Shown: positions 1-9,616 of the stretch, piece by piece | How positions within the stretch are numbered: position 1 is the stretch's first letter | Layout of the letters: each line of letters begins with the position of its first letter | Source of the DNA: Orychophragmus violaceus | Lineage: Eukaryota; Streptophyta; Magnoliopsida; Brassicales; Brassicaceae | DNA length: 64,000 bases | Direction of reading: 5' to 3' | Assembly: GCA_030180135.1 (NCBI GenBank) | Contig: CM058238.1 | Span: 47,147,765 to 47,211,764 of the forward strand | Program-made: the position numbers and the translations under genes | Notes under the pieces: model-generated | The model's database searches: none | Told to the model about the DNA's origin: nothing | Seen by the model: only the letters and a program-made list of their open reading frames with translations

Positions 1-457
1 TAACGGGAAAATACGAAAAGAACGGTTTAGCAGAAGTACGGTAAAAGTGCTAGGCATTTACTGTGCTTAGAGAGACTAAAGGGCCTGATTAAATCCAAGG
101 GATTTAATCAGACTGGGAATTGGGCCTAAAAGCCCAATAGAGTTAAAGAAGGGTTTTATAAACTAAAAACCAAGTCTTTTCTCCTCTAACCCTAACCCCA
201 GCCGCGATTTCTCTCTCTCTCTCTGCGCCTCCTCTCTGTCTGGTCTAGCAGCCAATTCCCGAGCGCGCGTGTGTGAGCCTTTGGAGGATCCATCCCTTGG
301 TGGTTCTGCTGATCTCTGACTAATACCTTCTCTTTCCGCTGCATAAACAGGTATAAGGTGAGATCCATTAAGTTTCTAAATAAGAGAACCTAGATCTGCA
401 TGTTTAGTAGGATGAATCAATGGTGAATTGAATCAGGAAACACTAAACGATCCAACA
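1..457 (+). repeat. 5' LTR of Copia1 (truncated by the window edge)
   Basis: The sequence from base 1 recurs at 7158 with only about four substitutions. It ends in CA at 456-457, directly before the primer site. It contains a CT-rich tract near 210-240 and several GT-starting, splice-donor-like sites close to its end. Confidence 0.95.
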
Positions 458-458
458 G

Positions 459-472
459 TGGTATCAGAGCCA
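459..472 (+). other. Primer binding site (initiator Met tRNA)
   Basis: The 14-mer TGGTATCAGAGCCA lies two bases after the LTR terminus. It is the standard complement of the 3' end of plant initiator methionine tRNA, used to prime minus-strand synthesis. In Arabidopsis this class of site is also the known target of the miR845 family; that is family knowledge, not something tested here. Confidence 0.95.
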
Positions 473-2150
473 TTGGTTCTGTGGTTTTTCTTGTTTAGAA
501 TCTTGTTTAGGATTGTTTAAGAGGTGTTTTTGAATCAATCTACTGATAAGAGCAAAACACTTAAGAAACAAGAATTGAAACCTAATCTAATGAAATCGCA
601 AAACCCAAACTATATGATTTGGATTGCGATCGGCCGAGTGTTAAACCGATCGGCCAAGCCGATCGCATGTATCGATCACGGATCGATAGCATGGATCGCG
701 TTGGCCGGTTGGATCGATCGACCGTGAGGCGCAAGCATCGCATGGATTCGCAAGGCATCGCATGGATCGCGTCATGCGTCCCGATCAGCGGATGGATCAC
801 GTCCCGATCGCGTGGATTGACCGAGCTGATCGCATGGAGCGATCGCTGCGATCGTCCCGCTATCGACCCGCGATCGTCCCGTCCCGTCCCGATCACAAGC
901 CGAGCCCGTCCCGATCATGAGGCTTGCGGCTGTCTGGATCATGCACGATCGCGGTCATGCTTGCGGCCGTGACCTAATTGGTCGTTTTCGGTTTGGCTCG
1001 AACCGGTTTCGGTTAGGCTTGTGGTGGTTCGGTTTAAGACAATTAAAAACTTAATCGTCTTGGTTTAATAAACAGACTTAATAAATTTATTAAGTTCTGG
1101 TTAAACCGGGATAAGAAATCCAATGTCGAAATAATTATTGGATTTAGTGCCTAAACCAGTGGTTTTCTAATTTGATTTGGTTGGACCAAATAAATTGAGA
1201 AAATCCGGTTTAGTAAATAACCGGTTGGCAATTGTGGTCATCGTAGTAATTAAAATTTGGTTAGACCAATTTTAATGAACCAGACCGGTTATTTCATTTA
1301 ATTGGGCAATTGGGTTATGTCTTGGACATGGACCAATTCTTGGGCCTCGGGCCAAGAAGTTAAAACAATTGGGCCAATTATTTGAGTCTTTCCTCAGATT
1401 TAATTTAAAATTTATTTTTATAAAATAAAATTATAAAATCGATTTTAAATTAATAAGTTTCCAAAATTTTGAAATTAGAAAGTTTCTTAAATTAGAAGTT
1501 TCTAGATTTGCAAGTTTTGGATTTTAGGAAATTTCTATAATTAAAAGTTTCTAATTTTAGAAAGTTTCCAAAATTAGTAGGTTTCCCAAAAAGGAAAGTT
1601 TCCCAAAATAGTAATCTTCTATTTTGGGAATGAAATTTTAATAAACCTACAAACCTCAAATAATATCAAGCGTTGGATGTCTTGTCCAGTCTATGTCAGC
1701 TGTCGAAGCTCATTCAATTGTATTCATGGCCTTACAGTGTGAGGGTGTCTACTTTTGCGTGGATAAGACGGTTTGTGATTCATAAATGTCATTGGGAGTC
1801 CCAGACATTAATGATTACATGACTGTATAGTCTGGTTTTCTTGACTAGGCCATCGGGAGTCCCGGGCCTTGAGACATCAGAGTGGATTGGGCCTCGGGCC
1901 CAGATTCACAACCAAGAGTTATATCACGGATATAATTAGCCGACATAGGGCTTACCGATATAAGCTAAGGTTGGGTGATGGCCAGTGGCCCACTTTGATC
2001 TTAGTTATATGTGGATCTTGGAATCATTATATTCTATTGAGGGTAACTTATGTTATTGAATATAATGCGTGATTAATCATATTAAATTTAATACGAGATT
2101 AATCATATTGAACATATTAACTAATAACCTTTTTATATTATATTTCAGCT
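473..2150 (+). other. Copia1 leader between primer site and gag
   Basis: A leader of nearly 1.7 kb, long for a Copia element, with no large ORF. It holds a GATC-rich palindromic array at about 602-965. An AT-rich stretch at about 1380-1650 has repeated short AAAGTTTC / TTAGAAAG-type words. The block at about 1650-2100 is almost identical (about 2 percent difference) to the matching block of Copia2. Such conservation next to gag suggests a cis-acting role such as packaging or translation, but this is inference. Confidence 0.75.
602..965 (+). repeat. GATC-rich palindromic array in the Copia1 leader
   Basis: I count about 20 GATC tetramers in roughly 360 bases, where about one or two are expected. 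They occur mainly as GATCG, CGATCG or GGATCGATCG, mixed with CGCATGGATCGCG-like words. The units are not a clean tandem repeat, because spacing and flanks vary. Copia2 has a comparable cluster at the equivalent place (29705-29940). Confidence 0.85.
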
Positions 2151-5100
2151 ATGACTACTACAAGCACTCAAAACACATTCTCAATCCGGTCTGTTCTCGA
2201 AAAGGAGAAGCTGACTGGAACGAACTTCCTGACGTGGTCAAGGAACTTGAGGCTGGTCCTCAAGCAGGAGAAGAAGGATTATGTCCTTCGTGATCCCCTC
2301 CCCGAGAGGCCTCCTAACAATGCCGCCAGGACTCTGCATAATGCTTGGGAAAAGCATTCGTCAGATGAAAATGATGTCTATTGCCTGATGTTGGCGACAA
2401 TGACTGCTGAGCTGCAAATGCAGTTCGAGAGTGTGTTGTCACCCATCGAGATAATGGCAAGCCTGAAATCGCTTTTTCAGGAGCAAGCAAGAACTGAGAG
2501 GTTTCAGACTGTTAAGAACCTCTTAGACTGTAAGTTGGCTGCAAATGCGGCAGTGAGTCCACATGTCTTGAAGATGATGGGTTATCTCGATCATCTTCAG
2601 AAACTCGACTGCCCTATCAGCCAGGAACTTGCCTGCGACATTGTTCTGCAGTCTTTACCTGCAAGCTATGATCAGTTCATTCTGAACTTTAATATGCATG
2701 GCTTGAGTAAGACATTGCCTGAGCTTCACGGAATGCTCAAGACTGCAGAGCCCAACTTGAGGAAAACTGCCAAGGACCCTAATGTGCTTATGGTGCAAAA
2801 GGGCAAGGGCTTTAAGAAATCCTCTGCCAAGGACAAGGGAAAGGCTAAGGCTGTCCAAGTCTCGGACAAGGACACGCCAAAGCCCAAGCCCAAGTCTAAG
2901 GCTGGGCCTACTGACATTTGCAGGTTCTGTAAAGAACCAGGGCATTGGAGGAGAGAATGTAAGAAATTCCAAGAAGGTCTAAAGGAATTGAAGAAGAAGA
3001 CTCTCGAGACTTCTTCATCAGGTATTTTTGTTATAGAAGTTAATACAACTACTTCTGATAATACCTCATGGGTTATGGATACTGGTTGTGGGGCTCATAT
3101 TTGTACTAATATGCAGGCACTCAGCAACAGTAGAAGGCTGAAGCAAGGACAAGTGGAGCTACGAGTTGGGAATGGAGCGAAAGTTCCTGCACTAGCTGTA
3201 GGCACATACTTGTTGTCTTTACCTTCGGGATTGATTTTAGAACTCAATAATTGTTATTTTGTACCTGCGATAAGCAGAAATATTATTTCAATTTCTTTGT
3301 TGGATTTGGAAGGTTATGATTTTTCAGTTAAGAATAAATTATGTTCCTTCAATCGCAACAATTTGTTCTATGGTTGTGCCCCTCTTACGAATGGGCTTTA
3401 CATACTTGATCAATCCGCGCCAATTTATAACATTGATACCAAACGGTTCAAACCTAATGAGGAGAACCGAACGTTTCTATGGCATTGTCGTTTAGGGCAC
3501 ATCAGCGAGAAACGCATCAAGAGGCTCCATTCGAATGGACTTCTTGGCTCATTTGACTTTGAGTCATGTGAGAAATGCGAATCCTGGATGATGGGCAAAA
3601 TGACACGGGCCCCCTTTAATAAACCTAACGAGAGGGCCAGTGACTTATTGGGCCTGATACACACAGATGTGTGTGGCCCAATGTCCACAAATGCAAGAGG
3701 AAACTATCAGTACTTCATTACCTTCACTGATGATTTCAGTAGGTATGGATATGTTTATTTAATGAAACATAAGTCTGAATCTTTTGAGAAGTTCAGAGAA
3801 TTCCAAAATGAAGTACAGAACCAACTTGGCAAAAGCATTAAGGCTCTTCGGTCCGACCGAGGAGGAGAATACTTAAGCCAAGAATTCAGTGTTCATCTAA
3901 GAGAGTGTGGGATCGTGTCCCAACTCACTCCTCCTGGAACACCTCAATGGAATGGTGTGTATGAGAGGAGAAATCGGACCTTATTGGATATGGTTCGATC
4001 TATGATGAGTCACACAGACCTTCCAATATCCCTTTGGGGATATGCTCTGCTAACAGCAGTGTTCACTCTAAATAGAGCGCCATCGAAAGCAGTAGCAAAG
4101 ACACCATATGAATTATGGACTGGAGTAGCTCCAGTGCTGTCTTATCTTAGAATTTGGGGTTGTGAAGCCTATGTCAAGAGATTAATCTCAGACAAGCTTA
4201 CACCAAAGTCTGATAAATGCTACTTCATTGGTTATCCGAAGGAAACCAAGGCTTATTACTTCTATCTACGTTCCGAGAACAAGATCTTTGTTGCCCGGGA
4301 TTGTAACTTTCTTGAGAGGGAGTTTCTCTCTAAGAAAGACAGTGGGAGTAAGGTACTGCTTGAAGAAATTCAAGATGAACAGGATACTGCTCAACCTAAT
4401 GAGGAAGAGCAACAGGAGGACCTACAAGAAATTGTAGAGCCTGAACCTGTAGTACCTGAAGTTCGAAGATCCGGGAGGATCCGTCACGAACCCGAGAGAT
4501 ATCAAGGATTCCTCGTGACTAACTGTCATGATCTTCTGATCATTGATGGTGATGAACCATCGAATTTCAATCAAGCCATGATGGGCCCAGATTCCTCTAA
4601 GTGGCGTAAGGCCACTGATTCCGAAATGGACTCCATGTCGGTCAACCAAGTGTTTTCGTTGGTTGACTTACCCGCTGGTGTAAAAGCCATCGAGTGCAAA
4701 TGGATCTTCAAGAAGAAGATTGACGTGGATGGAAATGTCCAGATTTATAAAGCTAGGTTGGTGGCAAAAGGTTTCAGACAAGTTCACGGTGTGGATTACG
4801 ATGAAACCTATTCCCCAGTGGCAATGATGAAATCTATTCGGATTCTACTAGCAACTGCAGCTTTTCATGATTATGAAATTTGGCAGATGGACGTGAAAAC
4901 CGCCTTCCTGAATGGAATTCTGGAAGAGGATGTGTATATGACACAACCTGACGGTTACATAGATCCAAAGAATGCTGGGAAAGTATGCAAGCTTCATAAA
5001 TCCATTTATGGATTGAAGCAAGCATCGAGGAGCTGGAATCTTCGTTTTGATGAAGCGATCAAGCAATTTGACTTCATCAGAAACGAAGAAGAACAATGCG

Positions 5101-6128
5101 TGTATAAGAAAACTAGTGGGAGCAAGATAGTATTTCTTATTCTGTATGTCGATGACATACTGCTTCTCGGAAACGACGTTCCAATGCTGAAGTCGGTAAA
5201 GGACTGGCTTGGAAGTTGTTTTTCCATGAAAGACATGGGTGAAGCCGCATACGTTCTTGGAATCAGGATCTATCGGGATAGATCTAGAAGGCTGATAGGC
5301 TTGTGTCAAGATTCATACATTGACAAAGTCCTACAAAGATTCAGCATGAAAGATTCCAAGAAGGGCTTCACGCCAATGGTACATGGCACAACGCTAAGCA
5401 AGAAGCAGAGCCCTACGACGGCTGCTGAGCTTGAGCGCATGAAGAATATTCCTTATGCATCTGCAATAGGATCTGTCATGTATGCCATGATCTGTACTCG
5501 TCCTGATGTTGCTTATGCATTGAGCATGACGAGTAGATACCAGTCAAATCCAGGTGAAAACCATTGGATTGCCGTCAAGAACATCCTGAAGTATCTAAGA
5601 CATACAAAGGACAAGTTCTTGGTATACGGTGGAAGTGATGTGCTTAAAGTCAGTGGATTCACGGACGCAAGTTTCCATACAGACCAAGATGATTTCCGGT
5701 CACAGTCCGGTTATATCTTTTGTCTGAATGGCGGTGCAATCAGTTGGAGAAGCTCCAAGCAAGACACCGTTGCTGATTCCACTACAGAAGCTGAATATAT
5801 CGCCGCTTCGGAAGCTGCGAAGGAAGCTGTTTGGATACGAAAGTTCATTATTGAACTAGGTGTGATACCAAATGCGGCTGAGCCTCTGGCACTGTTTTGT
5901 GACAACAATGGTGCTATAGCTCAGGCAAAGGAACCAAGATCACATCAGAAATCCAAGCATGTTCTAAGAAGATTTCACTTGATACGTGACATCATTAATA
6001 GAAAGGAAGTCAAGATCAGCCGAGTTCAAACTGATGATAACGTCGCTGATCCGTTGACAAAGCCACTCCCAAGACCTAAGCTCGAGTTCCTGACTGAAGC
6101 TGTAGGCATTAGAAACATTGAAATGTAA
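2151..6128 (+). CDS. Copia gag-pol polyprotein (intact)
   Basis: This encodes the capsid and all enzymes needed for replication by reverse transcription in cytoplasmic particles followed by integration. It is 1325 codons with no stop. Domains in order: Copia gag from residue 1 to about 250; a CCHC knuckle near 257-270 (C..C....H....C); aspartic protease with DTG near 310; pre-integrase HxxxH...CxxC region near 440-480; integrase D (HTDVCGP, about 505), D (SDRGGEY, about 567) and E (YERRNRT, about 605); reverse transcriptase from about 840 with YVDD near 997; RNase H with D (FTDASF, about 1170), E (TTEAEY, about 1207) and D (CDNNGA). The ATG at 2151 follows a TTTCAGCT context. Its start matches the start of the Copia2 gag (MTS/MTT...QNTFSIRSVL). 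Length is normal for a plant Copia, and gag and pol share one frame as is usual. Nothing visible disables it. Confidence 0.97.
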   Translation: MTTTSTQNTFSIRSVLEKEKLTGTNFLTWSRNLRLVLKQEKKDYVLRDPLPERPPNNAARTLHNAWEKHSSDENDVYCLMLATMTAELQMQFESVLSPIEIMASLKSLFQEQARTERFQTVKNLLDCKLAANAAVSPHVLKMMGYLDHLQKLDCPISQELACDIVLQSLPASYDQFILNFNMHGLSKTLPELHGMLKTAEPNLRKTAKDPNVLMVQKGKGFKKSSAKDKGKAKAVQVSDKDTPKPKPKSKAGPTDICRFCKEPGHWRRECKKFQEGLKELKKKTLETSSSGIFVIEVNTTTSDNTSWVMDTGCGAHICTNMQALSNSRRLKQGQVELRVGNGAKVPALAVGTYLLSLPSGLILELNNCYFVPAISRNIISISLLDLEGYDFSVKNKLCSFNRNNLFYGCAPLTNGLYILDQSAPIYNIDTKRFKPNEENRTFLWHCRLGHISEKRIKRLHSNGLLGSFDFESCEKCESWMMGKMTRAPFNKPNERASDLLGLIHTDVCGPMSTNARGNYQYFITFTDDFSRYGYVYLMKHKSESFEKFREFQNEVQNQLGKSIKALRSDRGGEYLSQEFSVHLRECGIVSQLTPPGTPQWNGVYERRNRTLLDMVRSMMSHTDLPISLWGYALLTAVFTLNRAPSKAVAKTPYELWTGVAPVLSYLRIWGCEAYVKRLISDKLTPKSDKCYFIGYPKETKAYYFYLRSENKIFVARDCNFLEREFLSKKDSGSKVLLEEIQDEQDTAQPNEEEQQEDLQEIVEPEPVVPEVRRSGRIRHEPERYQGFLVTNCHDLLIIDGDEPSNFNQAMMGPDSSKWRKATDSEMDSMSVNQVFSLVDLPAGVKAIECKWIFKKKIDVDGNVQIYKARLVAKGFRQVHGVDYDETYSPVAMMKSIRILLATAAFHDYEIWQMDVKTAFLNGILEEDVYMTQPDGYIDPKNAGKVCKLHKSIYGLKQASRSWNLRFDEAIKQFDFIRNEEEQCVYKKTSGSKIVFLILYVDDILLLGNDVPMLKSVKDWLGSCFSMKDMGEAAYVLGIRIYRDRSRRLIGLCQDSYIDKVLQRFSMKDSKKGFTPMVHGTTLSKKQSPTTAAELERMKNIPYASAIGSVMYAMICTRPDVAYALSMTSRYQSNPGENHWIAVKNILKYLRHTKDKFLVYGGSDVLKVSGFTDASFHTDQDDFRSQSGYIFCLNGGAISWRSSKQDTVADSTTEAEYIAASEAAKEAVWIRKFIIELGVIPNAAEPLALFCDNNGAIAQAKEPRSHQKSKHVLRRFHLIRDIINRKEVKISRVQTDDNVADPLTKPLPRPKLEFLTEAVGIRNIEM

Positions 6129-6978
6129 TCTAAATTTGAGTGGGAGTTTGAGGGCTTTATTCAGTTATTGATATGTTCTTGTAAAACATTTTCTTATGTT
6201 TAATGAAATTATTATTTCAAGATTATTTTAACTGTGATGAAATAATCGTTCCAAAATGATATGAACCATTTTATAGGTCATCGAAGTAAGTGACTTGATC
6301 TTGAGTTATCAAAGTCATTTAGCTTGATCATGAGATCCTATATTTGATAGATGGCTTATATCATCATGTCCCTAGTCGAAGGTTGTTGAAATTGGAACAC
6401 CAACAACCGTGTGAGACTAGATTGGTATGTGACTTATGACAAAGTCTCAGTGTGTCATAGATGCGCGGCATCAAAGTCAGTACATAGGTGTATGTAGGGT
6501 ACATACGACCGGACAAGACCCGATTATAAGAACTCTTCAGGATATTTATATCTGTGTCATAAGAGATTCTTACTACGACTATAGAGTATAGTCCTTAGAC
6601 CTGAGTTCGCATGCATGTGACTGCACATGAACTAATGCGCTTTGATCATTGTCTAATGCTGTCGTTAAGCGATAGTTATAAGGACCTTGTTTGGGTGTAT
6701 TATGAAATGAGTAGTTTACAGTGATGGAACAAGACGGGATTTGTCCCTCCAATATAAATGGAGTGAATATCTCTAGGCCAATCGGAGATTTGAATACTGG
6801 AAAATGCATGGCCATGCTCAAACGGACTTTCCCGAGTCGTTTGGATTGTCAGTATCAAATCAGAGTCCGATGAACAAGATTAGGCTTTATAAGGATGACA
6901 CTAATCTTGCCTTATGACTAATCGAGATATTGAGACAAAAGGATTATGAATACAGAGATTCCAGTACAAGTGGGAGAT
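6129..6978 (+). other. Copia1 3' untranslated region with polypurine tract
   Basis: About 850 bases between the pol stop and the 3' LTR, ending in the purine run AAGTGGGAGA (6968-6977) that should prime plus-strand synthesis. The region is about 96 percent identical to 24172-25000 of Copia2, much closer than the two gag genes are. An antisense open frame of 80 codons lies here but does not behave as coding. Confidence 0.8.
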
Positions 6979-7614
6979 TTTTGGAATTGTGTCCAGTAAT
7001 CTCGGTACTGTCTCTAGAAAGTAAGAGTATGTCAATGATCAGACATAAGTCATATAATACTGGGGGTCATGATGGCTTGCTAGAGTCCGCTCATGATCTA
7101 TAAGTCTTGGACTTATTGCCTTTATTATATGATCCCATATGGGTCACACGCCTAAGCTAACGGGAAAATACGAAAATAACGGTTTAGCAGAAGTACGGTA
7201 AAAGTGCTAGGCATTTACTGTGCTTAGAGAGACTAAAGGGCCTGATTAAATCCAAGGGATTTAATCAGACTGGGAATTGGGCCTAAAAGCCCAATAGAGT
7301 TAAAGAAGGGTTTTATAAACTAAAAACCAAGTCTTTTCTCCTCTAACCCTAACCCCAGCCGCGATTTCTCTCTCTCTCTCTGCGCCTCCTCTCTGTCTGG
7401 TCTAGCAGCCAATTCCCGAGCGTGCGTGTGTGAGCCTTTGGAGGATCCATCCTTTGGTGGTTCTGCTGATCTCTGACTAATACCTTCTCTTTCCGCTGCA
7501 TAAACAGGTATAAGGTGAGATCCATTAAGTTTCTAAATAAGAGAACCAAGATCTGCATGTTTAGTAGGATGAATCAATGGTGAATTGAATCAGGAAACAC
7601 TAAACGATCCAACA
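6979..7614 (+). repeat. 3' LTR of Copia1
   Basis: A 636-base LTR. By comparison with Copia2 (which starts TGTTGGAA) it starts at 6979 as TTTTGGAA, so the second base of the canonical TG has changed. It ends ...TCCAACA at 7614. The first 180 bases (U3) are nearly identical to the Copia2 LTR, while the rest is clearly less similar. Confidence 0.93.
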
Positions 7615-7771
7615 CTAATGCGTGTTATAAGTTACCTTGAGCCATAAGCATCTTAAGAGCCGAACTGATCGGTTTGTTGCGGTTTCGTGTGTTAGCTCTG
7701 TTCTCGTAATATTTAATTATTTATTATCCATATCCATTTTTTTCTGTTAACTTTTTTAGTGCGGCGAGTAA
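7615..7771. other. Short intervening sequence, nothing recognised
   Basis: Single-copy-looking DNA between Copia1 and a MITE. The first five bases (CTAAT) are the presumed target duplication of Copia1. No ORF or motif was recognised. Confidence 0.5.
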
Positions 7772-8047
7772 GAGCATGTACAACCTCGTTTTCGGTGGGG
7801 TTTCTTAGGCAAAATATATTAAAAAAATGTGGGTCCTACATGGGTCCCACGTGAGACCCACATAAATAGTTAACAAACCCAGCACATGAATCATTAGCTA
7901 AGATACCGTTTCTTCACTGTAGCGCCTACGTGGCGCTACGTGATTGGCCAATTTTTTTTTTTTCGTCTGTAAAAAAAAATATATATATATATATATTAAA
8001 AAAAAATTTTATGAAACCCCTAGTGGATTTCATGGTTGTGTATGGCC
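7772..8047. mobile_element. PIF/Harbinger-type MITE
   Basis: A 276-base element flanked on both sides by TAA (7769-7771 and 8048-8050), the PIF/Harbinger target preference. Ends are GAGCATGTACAACC on the left and the near inverse GGTTGTGTATGGCC on the right. It contains the GTGGGGTTTCTTAG word common in Brassicaceae MITEs of this type, plus an A/T run with an (AT)n tract at about 7979-7998. There is no coding capacity. Confidence 0.75.
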
Positions 8048-8050
8048 TAA

Positions 8051-8536
8051 TATCATATATGACGCTTAATGTAACTATACGTTTCTTGTACACTTCTTTT
8101 TAGCTCAGTACAACTTTTCAGTCCGTTCAGTAACACTAATGTGACCAAATATCCCTGTACCAAATCATATTTGTGTTTGACCTATGATGTCTGGTTATAT
8201 TCCCGATCAGTTTTCCGGCATATTCTTAAGAACCGTTGTTATGAGACGTGACGGTGGGGTTAACCGTGTTGTTTGATTGTTTGTTAGGTAAATTTCATTT
8301 TTTTAAAAGGCTTTCTATTTAAATTTAAAAAGAGAAATTACATAACAATGATCTATGGATCATACAGCAAGTTTCGAAAGTATAGAGTACAAAAAAAGCA
8401 TACATTTGATGAGGGCCTTAAAGCAGAGACAAGATTGTTAGGGGTGAGAAAACAAACTAGTCTATAAAAGAGAACCAGAACCGGGATAGAAACTTTGGAA
8501 AGATGGAGTAGAAGATAGGAGAAGGGAAGAAGAGGA
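8051..8536. other. Intergenic DNA and probable 3' untranslated region
   Basis: No gene is recognised at 8051-8340. The part from about 8340 to 8536 lies directly downstream (minus strand) of the stop of the RGG-tailed frame and may be its 3' untranslated region. Confidence 0.35.
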
Positions 8537-8824
8537 CTATCCTCGACCTCCCCGACCTTTCTGTCCACCACACCCACGACCACGGTTCCCACGCCCTCCA
8601 GAAGAAATCAAATGCATCTCCTGAAACTTTTGAGAAGGTTTTACCGGTCTCGTTCTCAGAAATGTCTGAGCAATGGCTATCATTTGATGATCTTCAAAAA
8701 GGAGGGAATCTTCATTATCCGAAGAATCATCAGAGTATGTTTCCTCCTCAGCATAATCCAACGCAGCAAATAGGTTGTTACCTAGGCTACATGTTTCTTG
8801 AACGTCGTTACCCATAGGTCTTTT
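8537..8824 (-). pseudogene. Fragment of an unidentified protein with an RGG-rich tail
   Basis: An open minus-strand frame of about 95 codons ending at 8537. It has an acidic Ser/Asp/Glu stretch (EEETYSDDSSDNEDS) followed by a C-terminal glycine/arginine-rich tail (GGRGNRGRGCGGQKGRGG), typical of RNA-binding proteins. CACTA1 begins immediately upstream at 8825, so only a 3' part of the gene remains in this copy. An in-frame Met occurs almost at the junction but is probably fortuitous. I do not recognise the family. It could be a host gene end or a gene of another transposon. Confidence 0.4.
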
Positions 8825-8837
8825 CACTACAAGAAAT

Positions 8838-9420
8838 CTGTCGCATAGCCACGAAATTTTACGTGGCTATAAGGGAAAATTCGTGGCTATTTTCATAATA
8901 GCCATGAATAGCCACGAAATTTTTTCGTGGCTATGAACTCGTGGAAAACAGAAAATCGGGCTATTCGTGGAAAGCCTGCCACGGCTTAGCCATGAAATAT
9001 TTCATGGCTATTATCCACGGATTAGCCACAAATAGTTTCATGGCTATATTGCCATGAATAACCACGAATTATCCACGAACATATTCATAGCTATAAGCTT
9101 CGAATATCCACGAATATTTCGTGGCTAAGTTTGCCACGAATAGCCACAAACTATCCGTGGCAATGTCCACGAAATAGCCACGAAACAATCGTGGATATTA
9201 GCCACAAATATCCACGATTGTTTCGTGACTAGTTTGTCACGAATAGCCACGAAATGCTTCGTGGATATAGCCACACATATCCACGAACACATTCGTGGCT
9301 ATGGTCATAAATAGCCACGAAATCATTTGTGGATATAGCCACGCATAACCACGAATATCCACGAAATTCTTTCAACTTATCGTGGCTATAATAAATTGCA
9401 TAGCCACGAAAACTGCATAT
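8838..9420. repeat. CACTA1 subterminal repeats
   Basis: Dozens of direct and inverted copies of a word close to TAGCCACGAA / TTCGTGGCTA fill this stretch. In known CACTA elements such repeats are binding sites of the element-encoded TNPA-like protein. Their crowding is expected for one transposon end. Confidence 0.85.
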
Positions 9421-9616
9421 TTTAATTATTAATTACAATTAAAATTCTAATTAATATTTAAGATAAACATAACAAAATATACATTCATAAGATAATAATA
9501 TTATACAACAAAAAACCTAATTGTTTTTAGGGAACATTCATTACAGATGTTTGTTTAGAGCTATACAAAAAAAAACAAAATACAAAATACAATTGTTCAA
9601 CATTACACATTCATTC

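Larger units (their letters stand above)
1..7614 (+). mobile_element. Copia1: young, apparently complete LTR retrotransposon (5' end outside window)
   Basis: A Ty1/Copia element in plus orientation. Visible in order: partial 5' LTR (1-457), initiator-Met-tRNA primer site (459-472), a long leader, one uninterrupted gag-pol frame (2151-6128), a 3' untranslated region, polypurine tract and full 3' LTR (6979-7614). Aligning the LTRs without gaps gives an offset of 7157, so about 179 bases of the 5' LTR lie left of the window. I count about four mismatches in 457 aligned bases, roughly 0.9 percent, which means a recent insertion. The element-side 5 bp after the 3' LTR (CTAAT) should be the target duplication, but its partner is off-window. 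All expected catalytic motifs are present, so it is potentially autonomous. Confidence 0.95.

Noticed and set aside
602..965. GATC-rich arrays as a CRISPR or tRNA-like structure
   Set aside because: No regular repeat-spacer pattern, no Cas genes and a plant genome; no cloverleaf could be drawn.
1869..2072. 67-codon leader ORF conserved in Copia1 and Copia2 (28649-28852)
   Set aside because: It has no ATG (starts TTG), and differences are split evenly between silent and replacing. Best explained by general conservation of the leader.
6579..6821. Antisense 80-codon ORF in the Copia1 3' region, also open in Copia2 (24329-24571)
   Set aside because: Comparing the two copies I count nine base differences, about three silent and six replacing, two in one codon. 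That is no sign of protein selection; the region is simply conserved as DNA.
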